Made by a program: the position numbers and the translations under genes. Below the pieces are notes generated by a model that worked only from the letters and a program-made list of their open reading frames with translations, was not told the DNA's origin and made no database searches. From an uncultured Eubacteriales bacterium (GTDB taxonomy: Bacteria; Bacillota; Clostridia; Monoglobales; Monoglobaceae): DNA of 9,344 bases. Shown here piece after piece: positions 1 through 7,006 of the stretch. The stretch spans positions 1 through 9,344 of the forward strand of contig CAJLFL010000064.1 in the NCBI GenBank assembly GCA_905205855.1, in the 5' to 3' direction. The number at the start of each line of letters is the position of its first letter. Within the stretch, counting starts at the first letter, position 1.

Positions 1-80
1 CTATGCCGTAATAATAACACCGCATATTATAAAAGTAAATACATATAAATACCATCTTTTTAAACTATTCTAACATATAC

Positions 81-109
81 TTGACATCCTATAAATAATT
101 ATATATAAT
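81..109 (+). promoter_or_regulatory. Sigma-A type promoter of the AraC-family gene
   Basis: TTGACA at 81-86 and TATAAT at 104-109 are separated by exactly 17 bases, a perfect match to the vegetative promoter consensus. Transcription would begin near 116, leaving a leader of about 30 nt before the ATG at 146. The ribosome binding site is weak (GAGAG at 134-138), so a strong promoter is paired with modest translation. The rest of 1-145 is AT-rich with no gene visible. Confidence 0.8.
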
Positions 110-145
110 TAGATTGCTATTATTATTGGAAATGAGAGCGAAAAC

Positions 146-931
146 ATGAAAATTATTGATTTTTTAGATTTATACAAAACTGATTTTGCAATTCACGGTC
201 TTACCTCTATATACCAAACACCGTCATACAGAGGTTTCAGCACCGGAAACCGATTGGTAAACGGCTTTCTTTTGGTTGACAGCGGTACGGGAAGATACGA
301 CTGGGAGGGCGACAGCTTTGAACTGCATCCGTACTCGCTTATATATCTGCCGCTCCATTCTGTACACCGCCTGACTGTATATACCGAAAGCATATCATTT
401 TACCGCATCAATTTTACCGTTACGGATATGACTGATAAAACTGATGTTTTATTTTCGCCATTACCTGTACCGATTTCCGACAACGTTGGCTCTCTCTTTA
501 TGAAAAACGCAAAAAAACTTTCTGATATACTGACTGTTCCCGACAGCAGTTATCGTGCCATGTCGCTTTTTTATGATATGCTGTCCGAGCTTTATCAGCT
601 TTTAAAGCAAACCTCGGAAAACAGGATAATCCCTGCCATAGATTATATCAACAACCATTACACCGAGAATGTATCTGCTGCAGAGCTTGCCGAACTGTGT
701 CTTTTAAGCGAAACACATCTCTACCGTCTTTTTAAAGCAGAAACCGGACAAACTCCATCGGATTACCGTAACAGCCTGAGAATACAAAGGGCCTGTCTCC
801 TGTTGAAGGAAACAGACCGTTCTGTCGGAGAAATCTCATCCGAACTCGGATTTGATTCCATATATTATTTCAGCCGCGTCTTTAAAAAATACACCGGCAA
901 ATCACCTACAAAATATATAAAAAAACAATAA
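146..931 (+). CDS. AraC-family transcriptional regulator with N-terminal cupin-like sensor domain
   Basis: This 261-residue protein is a typical-length AraC/XylS regulator. Residues about 15-100 resemble the cupin-like ligand-binding domain of the family (the stretch around GRYDWEGDSFELHPYSLIYL). Residues about 161-261 form the DNA-binding domain with two helix-turn-helix units, the first near 177-197 (SAAELAELCLLSETHLYRLF) and the second near 226-248, ending in the family signature SIYYFSRVFKKYTGKSPTKY. Such proteins usually respond to a sugar or other small molecule and act on a neighbouring operon; the target is not visible, since the adjacent gene is convergent and the upstream flank lies outside the window. 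The start at 146 is the first in-frame ATG after the promoter. Family assignment is firm; ligand unknown. Confidence 0.93.
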   Translation: MKIIDFLDLYKTDFAIHGLTSIYQTPSYRGFSTGNRLVNGFLLVDSGTGRYDWEGDSFELHPYSLIYLPLHSVHRLTVYTESISFYRINFTVTDMTDKTDVLFSPLPVPISDNVGSLFMKNAKKLSDILTVPDSSYRAMSLFYDMLSELYQLLKQTSENRIIPAIDYINNHYTENVSAAELAELCLLSETHLYRLFKAETGQTPSDYRNSLRIQRACLLLKETDRSVGEISSELGFDSIYYFSRVFKKYTGKSPTKYIKKQ

Positions 932-1783
932 TCAGATTTCATTAAAGCCTTCGCCGAGAACCTCTCTTGCATCGGATACTATAACAAATGCGGTCTTATC
1001 ATGACTCTTTACCGTTTGAACCAGCTTTGGCATTTCCTTAGGGCTTACCACGCACAAAAGCATTGTTTTGTCACCGTTTGAATACATACCCTTGCAGTAT
1101 ATTCCTGTTACGCCGCGCTCAAACTCTCTCATGATTTCATCCGCTATTTCTTCATGCTTTGGTGAGATAACAAAAGCAAACTTTGCCTTATTGCCGACAA
1201 CCATAACAAGATCGGTAATCTTTGCCGACAGATAAAGCGAAATCATCGAATATACTGTTACTGTCAGGCTCTTGAAAACCAGTCCGGATATAGCCACTAT
1301 TGTGCAATCTATAGACATTATTATTGCCGCCACTGAAATATGAGGCAAAAACTTGTGTATCATAAGCGCGGCAAAATCACTTCCGCCGGTTGAAGCGCCC
1401 TCTCGCACTACAAGTCCGACGCCGATTCCGGCAAGCACGCCGCCGATTACCATTGCTATAAACATATCTGCCGTATACACCGGAAAATACGTACATACCT
1501 CCAGAAAAAACGACAGAAAGACAATTCCGGCAACCGTTTTGGCAACTCCGGATTTGCCGAGATACTTAAATCCGAATATAAACAGTATCGCATTTAAAAC
1601 CAGCGTTGTCACCGAAAGCGGTACATTAAATAGGTGCAGCATTATACCGCCTATTGCGCTTATTCCGCCGGAAGACATCTTTAGCGGTACCAAAAACTGA
1701 TTAAGTCCCAATGCGAGAATTGCCGATCCCAGTGCAATAAAACCATATTGTCTTGTTATTTGTTTAATACTTTCTTTATTCAT
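932..1783 (-). CDS. YitT family membrane protein (DUF161 + DUF2179)
   Basis: This 283-residue integral membrane protein matches the YitT/YvjA/YqfU family in length and organisation. Residues about 10-190 carry several hydrophobic segments (about 11-33, 58-75, 82-102, 105-126, 147-168, 172-190), with the conserved glycine-rich patches LKMSSGGISAIGG near 35-46 and REGASTGGSDFAAL near 127-140. Residues about 215-278 (from GVTGIYCKGMYSNGDKTML through FVIVSDAREVLGEGF) form the soluble C-terminal DUF2179 domain. The biochemical role of the family is not established; a transporter is often supposed. The start at 1783 has GGAGG a few bases upstream and its own promoter. The TGA stop at 932-934 directly abuts the TAA of the convergent AraC gene, with no terminator between them. 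Confidence 0.93.
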   Translation of the reverse strand: MNKESIKQITRQYGFIALGSAILALGLNQFLVPLKMSSGGISAIGGIMLHLFNVPLSVTTLVLNAILFIFGFKYLGKSGVAKTVAGIVFLSFFLEVCTYFPVYTADMFIAMVIGGVLAGIGVGLVVREGASTGGSDFAALMIHKFLPHISVAAIIMSIDCTIVAISGLVFKSLTVTVYSMISLYLSAKITDLVMVVGNKAKFAFVISPKHEEIADEIMREFERGVTGIYCKGMYSNGDKTMLLCVVSPKEMPKLVQTVKSHDKTAFVIVSDAREVLGEGFNEI

Positions 1784-1819
1784 ACGCCCTCCGCATCACT
1801 TTTTAATCACAACTACTTA

Positions 1820-1848
1820 TATATATCATATTAAATCAGCAAAGTCAA
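1820..1848 (-). promoter_or_regulatory. Probable promoter of the YitT-family gene
   Basis: On the minus strand TTGACT (1848-1843) and TATATA (1825-1820) are separated by 17 bases. The predicted start is near 1813, about 30 nt before the ATG at 1783. It lies in the 103-bp gap after the metallo-hydrolase gene, so the YitT gene need not depend on read-through. No convincing terminator for the upstream gene is visible in the gap, so read-through remains possible. Confidence 0.6.
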
Positions 1849-1886
1849 GCACATAAAAGCATAGATTTTGTACACAAAGCTTTATT

Positions 1887-2981
1887 TTACGGATTACACT
1901 GTCCGCATGGCGAAAAACCGCTTTCTATCGCTTCATTGCGCGTACAGTGCATGTACTTTTTGTTCTTCTCGCTCATCTGCTCTACTGCTCTGCAATCCGG
2001 ACGATGAAGCTTCTTTGAGCTTATGTTTCCTATATAGTCACAGGCAGTGTCATTTTGCTCTGTCTCCTTCGTTTTTTCCGTTACGGTCGGATTTGTTTGT
2101 ATTTCTCCGTTTTTCTTTGTTGTAAATATAACATTCTTTCCATCACTTACCGCCTTTATGTCGCCTTGCATATCGGTACGGTATACCTTGACACCCGCAT
2201 CGCGCAGACGGCTTAATGTATCTTCTGTCGGATGTCCGTAAGTATTTTCACCGACAGAAATTACTCCGTATTCCGGCATAACCTCACGCAGAAACGGATA
2301 TGTGGTTGAATTTTTGCTTCCGTGATGTCCAACCTTCAAAACCGTCGCCGATAAATCATATCCGGCATCAAGTATTTGCTGCTCCTCCTCACGCTCTGCG
2401 TCACCTGTAAAAAGAAATGAAGTATCGCCATATATAACCTTCATCACAACAGAGCTGTTGTTCCGATCATTCTCATCCTCGGTTATCGGTCCGTAAAACT
2501 CAACCTTGCTGCTGCCAAGCTTAAGGCTATCTCCGGGTTTCGGATGTGCAATCTCCAATCCCTGCTCAGCAGCCTTTGATTTCAGGCTCTCGTATGACGG
2601 CGTATCCGCCTCTGTTTCCGGCGCCAGTATATTTTCAACCTTCATTTTTGCAAGCGGAGCAGAAAGTCCGCCAATATGATCGTCGTCTGCATGTGACGCA
2701 ACAATATAATCAATGCAGCTTATATTCAATTTGCTAAGATATGTGTAAATAATACTGCTGGCATATGGTTTTCCCCCGTCAATCAGCATCGTTTTGCCAT
2801 CGCATATTATCAAAGCCGAATCTCCCTGACCGACATCAATATAATGTACCTCAAAGCCTTGTTCACTATATCCTCCGGCATTATGTGTTGCGGCATTTTC
2901 TAATATCTGACACGAGCATAAGCAAAGCATTATATAAATGCATAAAATCGAAAAAATTATTATTTTTTTATCTCTCATCAT
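1887..2981 (-). CDS. ComEC-type metallo-beta-lactamase lipoprotein with C-terminal Ada-like Cys domain
   Basis: This 364-residue protein begins with a lipoprotein signal peptide (MMRDKK, hydrophobic core 7-20, lipobox LCSC with lipidated Cys24), so it should be anchored on the outer face of the membrane. Residues about 43-290 are a metallo-beta-lactamase fold of the ComEC/Rec2 type: HYIDVGQGDSALI (46-58), the metal-binding HADDDH (97-102), FTGD (191-194), GHHGSKNS (218-225) and SVGENTYGHP (242-251). A polar linker (about 291-313) leads to a C-terminal domain at 316-364 starting YIGNISSKKLHRPDC, with Cys330, Cys346, Cys359 and Cys362, like the zinc-binding Ada-type domain appended to some secreted nucleases. 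Activity on DNA or another phosphodiester is inference. Two adjacent ATGs exist; GGGGAGG lies 4 nt before the first and 7 nt before the second (2978), so the second may be used. Confidence 0.9.
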   Translation of the reverse strand: MMRDKKIIIFSILCIYIMLCLCSCQILENAATHNAGGYSEQGFEVHYIDVGQGDSALIICDGKTMLIDGGKPYASSIIYTYLSKLNISCIDYIVASHADDDHIGGLSAPLAKMKVENILAPETEADTPSYESLKSKAAEQGLEIAHPKPGDSLKLGSSKVEFYGPITEDENDRNNSSVVMKVIYGDTSFLFTGDAEREEEQQILDAGYDLSATVLKVGHHGSKNSTTYPFLREVMPEYGVISVGENTYGHPTEDTLSRLRDAGVKVYRTDMQGDIKAVSDGKNVIFTTKKNGEIQTNPTVTEKTKETEQNDTACDYIGNISSKKLHRPDCRAVEQMSEKNKKYMHCTRNEAIESGFSPCGQCNP

Positions 2982-3072
2982 ATAACCTCCCCTTTAAAAT
3001 GCTTTGTACATAAATCATTTATATTTTTTCCTTTTATAGAATAATATACTTTTTTACGGGCAAAACAGTCTT

Positions 3073-3102
3073 TATATAGTCTATATAGTATCATATATAG
3101 TC
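3073..3102. repeat. Triple TATATAGT repeat, putative operator upstream of the XRE gene
   Basis: TATATAGT occurs at 3073-3080, 3082-3089 and 3094-3101; the first two copies are tandem with a 9-base period and the third is 12 bases further on. The repeats sit just upstream of a TATAAT at 3125-3130, where the -35 region would be, and no good -35 hexamer is visible there. They lie in the 175-bp divergent gap between the metallo-hydrolase gene and the XRE regulator gene, which suits an operator for autoregulation. Function is inferred. Confidence 0.5.
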
Positions 3103-3156
3103 CACTTTTTCAATAGTAATATTTTATAATCTGATTATAGAAAGGATGAGCAATGT

Positions 3157-3399
3157 ATGAATACTTACGAAACAGTAAAAAGCCGTTTAGTTTTTTTATG
3201 TAACGAAAAAGGCCTAACAATAAACAACCTGGCAACAGAATCAGGCGTTGCATCATCCACTATCAAAAACATACTTTACGGAAAAAGTACAAATCCGGGA
3301 ATTGTTACTTTAAAAAAGCTATGCGACGGACTAAATATCTCTTTAATTGAATTTTTTAATACAAAAGACTTTTCTGATTTAGAACAGGAAATTAAATAA
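3157..3399 (+). CDS. Small XRE-family helix-turn-helix regulator
   Basis: This 80-residue protein is essentially one Cro/C1-type helix-turn-helix domain. Residues about 5-67 contain the typical run of helices: LCNEKGLTINNLATESGV, then ASSTIKNILYGKSTNPGIVTL carrying the recognition helix, then LKKLCDGLNISLIEFF. The length and the GKSTNPGIVTLKKLCDGL pattern match stand-alone XRE regulators common in clostridia, so it looks intact. The ATG at 3157 is preceded by AAAGGA at 3141-3146. A TATAAT at 3125-3130 and three TATATAGT repeats lie upstream, suggesting autoregulation. It is followed at once by a segment of unknown origin and a broken LysR gene. Its targets are not visible. Confidence 0.88.
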   Translation: MNTYETVKSRLVFLCNEKGLTINNLATESGVASSTIKNILYGKSTNPGIVTLKKLCDGLNISLIEFFNTKDFSDLEQEIK

Positions 3400-3528
3400 G
3401 CAATCCGTGTGCTGCCGATTGCCGTGCGGATGCTCATAGGCACACGCAATATTTGTTTATGCTTTGTAATATTCCCCGCCATACAGACACCTAGCCGAAA
3501 GAGAGCAATCCGAACCCCGATTTTGAGT
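3400..3528. other. GC-richer segment of unknown origin between the XRE gene and the LysR remnant
   Basis: This roughly 130-base stretch follows the XRE stop codon and has about 53 percent GC by hand count over 3400-3549, clearly above the neighbouring XRE gene. Neither strand gives a protein I recognise. A reading frame from a GTG at 3409 runs through it into the LysR remnant, but its first 40 residues do not look like a LysR protein and no ribosome binding site precedes it. AGCAATCCG occurs at both 3399-3407 and 3504-3512. An imperfect hairpin can form between 3399-3407 and a CGGATGCT just downstream. It may be an inserted or rearranged fragment. Confidence 0.4.
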
Positions 3529-3963
3529 GGCGGATTTCTGCGGCTGCCCGCAAATCCTAATCTTGAAGTGACATTTTTGGAACAGGACAATATGCTTGTC
3601 ATACTTCCGGAAGGGCATTATCTTGCCGATAAGGAAAAAATCTCTGTAGCGGATTTGTGCAGAGAGCCTTTTCTGATGCTAAAAAGAGGGGATATCAGTG
3701 AAATTCCGGATATATTCAGCCGCAGCGGACTTAAACCCGATGTATGCTTTACAACATGGGACGATTACGCAATTATGTCAATGGTTGAAAAAGGTCTTGG
3801 AATAAGTATTCTTCCGCAGCTTATACTTAAAAGAATACCGTACCGAATTGTCACAAAGGAACTTGACAAACCGATTTACCGAAAAATCGGCATAGGCGTC
3901 CGGAATAAAAAATCTATGTCGCTTGCCGCCGAAAGGTTTATGGATTATCTGATATACAGATAA
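3529..3963 (+). pseudogene. LysR-family regulator remnant (C-terminal half of the substrate-binding domain)
   Basis: About 144 codons from GGFLRLPANPNLEV to the TAA at 3961-3963 match the C-terminal part of a LysR substrate-binding domain. Recognisable blocks are LEQDNMLVILPEGHYLADKE, then EPFLMLKRGD, FTTWDDYAIMSMVEKGLGIS and ILPQLILKRIPYRI, then the end NKKSMSLAAERFMDYL. Full-length LysR proteins have about 290-300 residues with an N-terminal winged helix-turn-helix; that DNA-binding domain and the first half of the sensor domain are missing here. The frame stays open upstream to a GTG at 3409, but those residues do not resemble LysR sequence. I read it as a truncated gene that cannot bind DNA by itself. 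The remaining frame has no internal stops, so the truncation may be recent. Confidence 0.8.
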
Positions 3964-3982
3964 ATATTATATATTACATTTC

Positions 3983-4008
3983 AAAAACAATAGTTGTTTT
4001 TTTCTTTA
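3983..4008 (+). terminator. Possible weak intrinsic terminator
   Basis: AAAAACAA (3983-3990) and TTGTTTTT (3994-4001) form an 8-bp, AT-rich stem with a 3-base loop, followed by a T-rich run to about 4007. It could end transcription from the XRE/LysR-remnant side. The stem is weak, and it overlaps the -35 region proposed for the downstream operon. Confidence 0.35.
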
Positions 4009-4022
4009 AATTGTAATATAAT
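3994..4022 (+). promoter_or_regulatory. Probable promoter of the flippase-rqcP operon
   Basis: TTGTTT (3994-3999) and a perfect TATAAT (4017-4022) are separated by 17 bases, with a predicted start near 4029. The leader would be only about 22 nt and would contain the ribosome binding site AAAGGGG at 4035-4041. The -35 is poor, but the spacing and -10 are good. Confidence 0.55.
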
Positions 4023-4051
4023 ATTGTAATAGTTAAAGGGGTTGAGATACT

Positions 4052-5839
4052 TTGAGTGATAAAAAACAAGGTTCAAAGCCGCGCAGCTTTATACAAGGCG
4101 CACTGGTTTTGGGCATTGCAAATCTTATTGTAAAGGTTATAGGCGCAGTATTTAAAATTCCGCTTATCAACCTTATCGGTGATGACGGAATGGGTTATTT
4201 TAATATAGCCTATCAGATATACACCTTTATGTTTATTGTTGCTACTGCCGGTTTTCCTATTGCTATCTCTAAGATGGTTGCCGAAAGTATGGCACGCGGC
4301 GACGAACGTGATGCGCACAGGATTTTTCAAACAGCATTAAGCTTTCTCGCCGTTGTGGGACTTGCCGGTACAGCTGTTTTGTTTATTTTTCCCGATGCTC
4401 TGGAGGGTATGACAGCCGTGCCGGGATCTTCACTCGGAATCACCGCCATTTCCCCTGCGGTTTTCTTTGTTGCAATGGCATCTGTCTACCGCGGATACTT
4501 CCAGGGACGGCAAAACATGGTTCCGACCGCTCTGTCTGAAATAATTGAAGCAAGTGCAAAACTGCTCGTAGGTATATGCCTTGCATCATTCATCATGAAT
4601 ATGCAAATTGACAGCGGTATCTCCGCTGCTGTTGATTGGGCAGCAAAAAAGGTGCAGTCATCATATATACGCACCGTTTTTGCATCCGCCGGCGCAATTT
4701 CCGGCGTTACGGCAGGAACATTTTTATCATTTGTCCTGCTTAGCTGTATATACTTGTTTACCAAAAAACGCCGCGCTCCGCTGTCGGCAAACGCAGGCAA
4801 GTTAAGACCGCGCAAAACTATACTTAAAGAACTTATACTGATTGCCATACCGATAACCATTGGTGCGTCTGTTTCCAGCCTTACAACTCTTATAGATATG
4901 GCTACAATAACAAGACGGCTTGTTGCGCGTCCTGAGGTTTTATCACATTATGCCTTTATGTTTGAGAGCGGCACCAAGTTTGCTGAAAAAGCAGCCGCAG
5001 AGGGTTGGGCAGGCTTGGAGCTTTATCGTCAGCAGGCATCTACCCTGTACGGAATGTATACCGGTAAGGCGCTGACTATGTTCAATCTTCCTCTTACTTT
5101 GGTTGTTGCCCTCGGCATGAGTGTTGTTCCTGCCATTTCAGCTGCCATTGCAAAAAAAGACAGCCCTTCGGCACGAGGTATCACAGAAAGCACAATACGT
5201 ATAGCAATGCTGTTTGCTGCGCCCTGTGCAATCGGAATGTCGGTTCTGTCCAAAGAGGTTCTGTATATCCTGTTCAGTGACTGCAATGCAAAATCGGTAC
5301 TGGCAATACTTTCAATAGCTATTATTCCTGTAGCTATTGTATCGGTGACAAACGCTATTCTGCAGTCGTATGGGAAGGTATACTATCCGGTAATAAACAT
5401 GATTATAGGCGGTCTTGCCAAAATAGTATTTAACTTTACATTTATTCCCTATCTCGGAATAGACGGTGCGCCAATCGGCACATTTTTGTGTTATCTTATA
5501 ATTGCTTGTCTGAATATGATAAACATAATAAGATTTGCCGGAATAAAATTCCGCTGGGGCAGCTTTGTAGTCAGACCTATTCTTGCTGCACTGATAATGG
5601 GCTGTGCAGCCTTTGTCCTCGGTACATTTGTAACCGGCGGAAATATGCTCACAGACGGCAGCATAAATGTTTGGCTTAAACGGTTTCTTATTGCCGCTGA
5701 GCTTGGAATATGCGTGATTGTGTACTTCTTTACGGTATTTGCTGTAAAAGCCGTTTCGAGGGAAGATATACTTAATCTTCCCAAAGGTGAAAAGATAGCG
5801 GCTGTACTTGTCAAACTAAAGCTTTTGAAAGGAGAATAA
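4052..5839 (+). CDS. MurJ/SpoVB/YabM-like lipid flippase (MOP superfamily polysaccharide exporter)
   Basis: This 595-residue polytopic membrane protein belongs to the MviN/MurJ-Wzx branch of the MOP exporter superfamily, which flips lipid-linked cell wall or polysaccharide precursors across the membrane. The N-terminus is characteristic: basic KQGSKPRS, then FIQGALVLGIANLIVKVIGA, IPLINLIGDDGMGYFNIAYQ and the glycine/proline patch TAGFPIAISKMVAE. Many hydrophobic segments follow, with a second family-like block near ALGMSVVPAISAAIAKKD and the GGLAKIVFNFTFIPYLGIDGAPIGT motif. At 595 residues it is somewhat long for the family. The start is a TTG at 4052 with AAAGGGG about 10 nt upstream; no in-frame ATG fits the conserved N-terminus better. 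It is followed after 3 bases by rqcP, the arrangement of yabM and yabO in Bacillus, which favours a YabM-like assignment over MurJ itself. Confidence 0.92.
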   Translation: MSDKKQGSKPRSFIQGALVLGIANLIVKVIGAVFKIPLINLIGDDGMGYFNIAYQIYTFMFIVATAGFPIAISKMVAESMARGDERDAHRIFQTALSFLAVVGLAGTAVLFIFPDALEGMTAVPGSSLGITAISPAVFFVAMASVYRGYFQGRQNMVPTALSEIIEASAKLLVGICLASFIMNMQIDSGISAAVDWAAKKVQSSYIRTVFASAGAISGVTAGTFLSFVLLSCIYLFTKKRRAPLSANAGKLRPRKTILKELILIAIPITIGASVSSLTTLIDMATITRRLVARPEVLSHYAFMFESGTKFAEKAAAEGWAGLELYRQQASTLYGMYTGKALTMFNLPLTLVVALGMSVVPAISAAIAKKDSPSARGITESTIRIAMLFAAPCAIGMSVLSKEVLYILFSDCNAKSVLAILSIAIIPVAIVSVTNAILQSYGKVYYPVINMIIGGLAKIVFNFTFIPYLGIDGAPIGTFLCYLIIACLNMINIIRFAGIKFRWGSFVVRPILAALIMGCAAFVLGTFVTGGNMLTDGSINVWLKRFLIAAELGICVIVYFFTVFAVKAVSREDILNLPKGEKIAAVLVKLKLLKGE

Positions 5840-5842
5840 ACC

Positions 5843-6088
5843 ATGCGTCTTGATAAATATTTAAAGGTTTCAAGACTGATAAAACGCCGCACTGTTGCAA
5901 ATGAAGCATGTGACGGCGGCAGAGTCAGTGTAAACGGCAAGCCTGCACGCGCCTCATATGACGTTAAGGTCGGTGATGTTATTACAATAAACTTCGGCTC
6001 TAAGCCATTGAGCGTAAAAGTGCTTGAAGTAAAAGAAACAGCGTTTAAGGACGCTGCAAAGGAAATGTATGAAGCGGTAAGTGAATAA
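5843..6088 (+). CDS. rqcP: RqcP (YabO), S4-domain ribosome-associated quality control factor
   Basis: This 81-residue protein is a single S4 RNA-binding domain (residues 1 to about 60), starting with the family signature MRLDKYLKVSRLIKRRTVAN and continuing GRVSVNGKPARASYDVKVGD. Length and sequence match RqcP/YabO, related to Hsp15, which binds stalled 50S subunits carrying peptidyl-tRNA and works with RqcH/Rqc2 in C-terminal alanine tailing of stalled chains. Conserved basic residues (Arg2, Arg11, Lys14, Arg15, Arg16) lie in the rRNA-binding half. The ATG follows the flippase stop by 3 bases, and its ribosome binding site AAAGGAG (5828-5834) lies inside the end of that gene, so the two are one transcript. 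The yabP, yabQ and divIC genes that often follow are absent; a hairpin ends the operon. Confidence 0.92.
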   Translation: MRLDKYLKVSRLIKRRTVANEACDGGRVSVNGKPARASYDVKVGDVITINFGSKPLSVKVLEVKETAFKDAAKEMYEAVSE

Positions 6089-6095
6089 TTCTTAC

Positions 6096-6140
6096 AAAGC
6101 GGCTGTTTAGCATGTTGGGTTCGGCTAAACAGCCGCTTTT
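6096..6140 (+). terminator. Intrinsic terminator of the flippase-rqcP operon
   Basis: A perfect 16-bp stem is formed by 6096-6111 (AAAGCGGCTGTTTAGC) and 6124-6139, with a 12-base loop. It starts 7 bases after the rqcP stop. The T-tract is short (TTTT at 6137-6140), so termination may be incomplete. The same hairpin could also act on transcripts of the minus-strand AraC pseudogene, whose stop is at 6246. The interval 6141-6245 shows nothing else. Confidence 0.8.
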
Positions 6141-6245
6141 AGCGTATTGATAAACCATATTCCCAAAAAAGTTTCATTTTGAATAAAAGCCGTTTCCTGA
6201 TTCTGCCATATCTTCTCGACTCTCACCTTAATCGGGTTCCGATAG

Positions 6246-6984
6246 CTAACGTAATTCTTTTGGAGTTTTACCTGTGATATTAAAAAACACCTTACGGAAA
6301 TAATTAGATGAGGAAAATCCAACTCGCGCACTTATTTCTTCAACGGTCAAATCAGTATGCAATAAAAGTTCCAATGCATTTTGTATCATAATATTATGCT
6401 TGTATTTAATCGGTGTTACTCCCGTTGAGGATTTAAACAGCCTATAAAATCCTGAACTGCAGGAATGACAAAGCTTTGAAAGCTGTTCGACCGACAGCGG
6501 CATATTATAATTTCCTTCGATAAAGTCAACAGCCGGCTGGACATCTATCCTGCCTATACTGCTTGATTTCTCTTTCCTCATATGCTTGTAAATATCTGAA
6601 AGCAGACAATACAGATATGATGCTGAAAGGTAAATACCATCATTATAAGATCGGTACAGTTTATCAATTAAATCACAAGAATAATTCTCAATAATCTGAA
6701 ATCTGTACTCATAAAAGCTGTAGGGGTTTATAAATGAAAGCTTTACAGAATAAAACTCTATCTCCGGATTTCCTGTCCAAACCGAATAAATACTTTGTTC
6801 CCTTCGCAATGTAAATAAGGTCGCCCTTATTCGCATAATAGCTTTTTCCTTTATAAAGGAACTGAGCCTTGCCGCTGTTTATATATCCAATGCATGGCTG
6901 CTCAAAGACTTGTAAAGAGCCAACAGCATGTGTGTCCCTGAATTTATAAAGTTTACAATTAAAAGCGTTAATAAGCGAATTCAT
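6246..6984 (-). pseudogene. AraC-family regulator broken by a one-base frameshift
   Basis: Two minus-strand frames together encode one AraC regulator of about 245 residues. The first (from ATG 6984) gives the N-terminal cupin half, with CIGYINSGKAQFLYKGKSYY and GDLIYIAKGTKY. The second gives YSVWTGNPEIEFYSVKLSF, a central region, and a C-terminal double helix-turn-helix domain (PLSVEQLSKLCHSCSSGFYR; LTVEEISARVGFSSSNYFRK) ending KTPKELR at the stop 6246. The frames join at 6788-6790: dropping one base of AAA there (an extra T on the coding strand) restores KYYSVWTG. As it stands the protein would lose its DNA-binding domain, unless the shift is a sequencing error or is bypassed. It has its own promoter and is divergent from an oxidoreductase gene that is also broken, presumably its former target. 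Confidence 0.87.
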
Positions 6985-7006
6985 TTTTCACAGCCGCCTT
7001 TTATAG

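Noticed and set aside
1353..1700. 115-codon plus-strand frame opposite the YitT gene
   Set aside because: Low-complexity Pro/Thr/Ser/Ile translation typical of an antisense shadow; the YitT gene on the other strand is clear.
3500..3535. Possible tRNA T-arm on the minus strand (GGGGTTCGGAT)
   Set aside because: The bases flanking the loop do not form a 5-bp stem, and no acceptor or anticodon arms are visible.
3409..3963. A complete 184-residue gene starting at GTG 3409
   Set aside because: No ribosome binding site, and the first 40 residues do not resemble LysR or any other family; only the part from about 3529 is convincing, so it is described as a remnant.
5491..5940. 149-codon minus-strand frame opposite the flippase and rqcP
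   Set aside because: Spans two real genes on the other strand and resembles no known family.
6125..6331. 68-codon minus-strand frame covering the rqcP terminator and the end of the AraC gene
   Set aside because: Runs through the terminator hairpin and out of frame through the AraC helix-turn-helix region; no ribosome binding site and no family resemblance.
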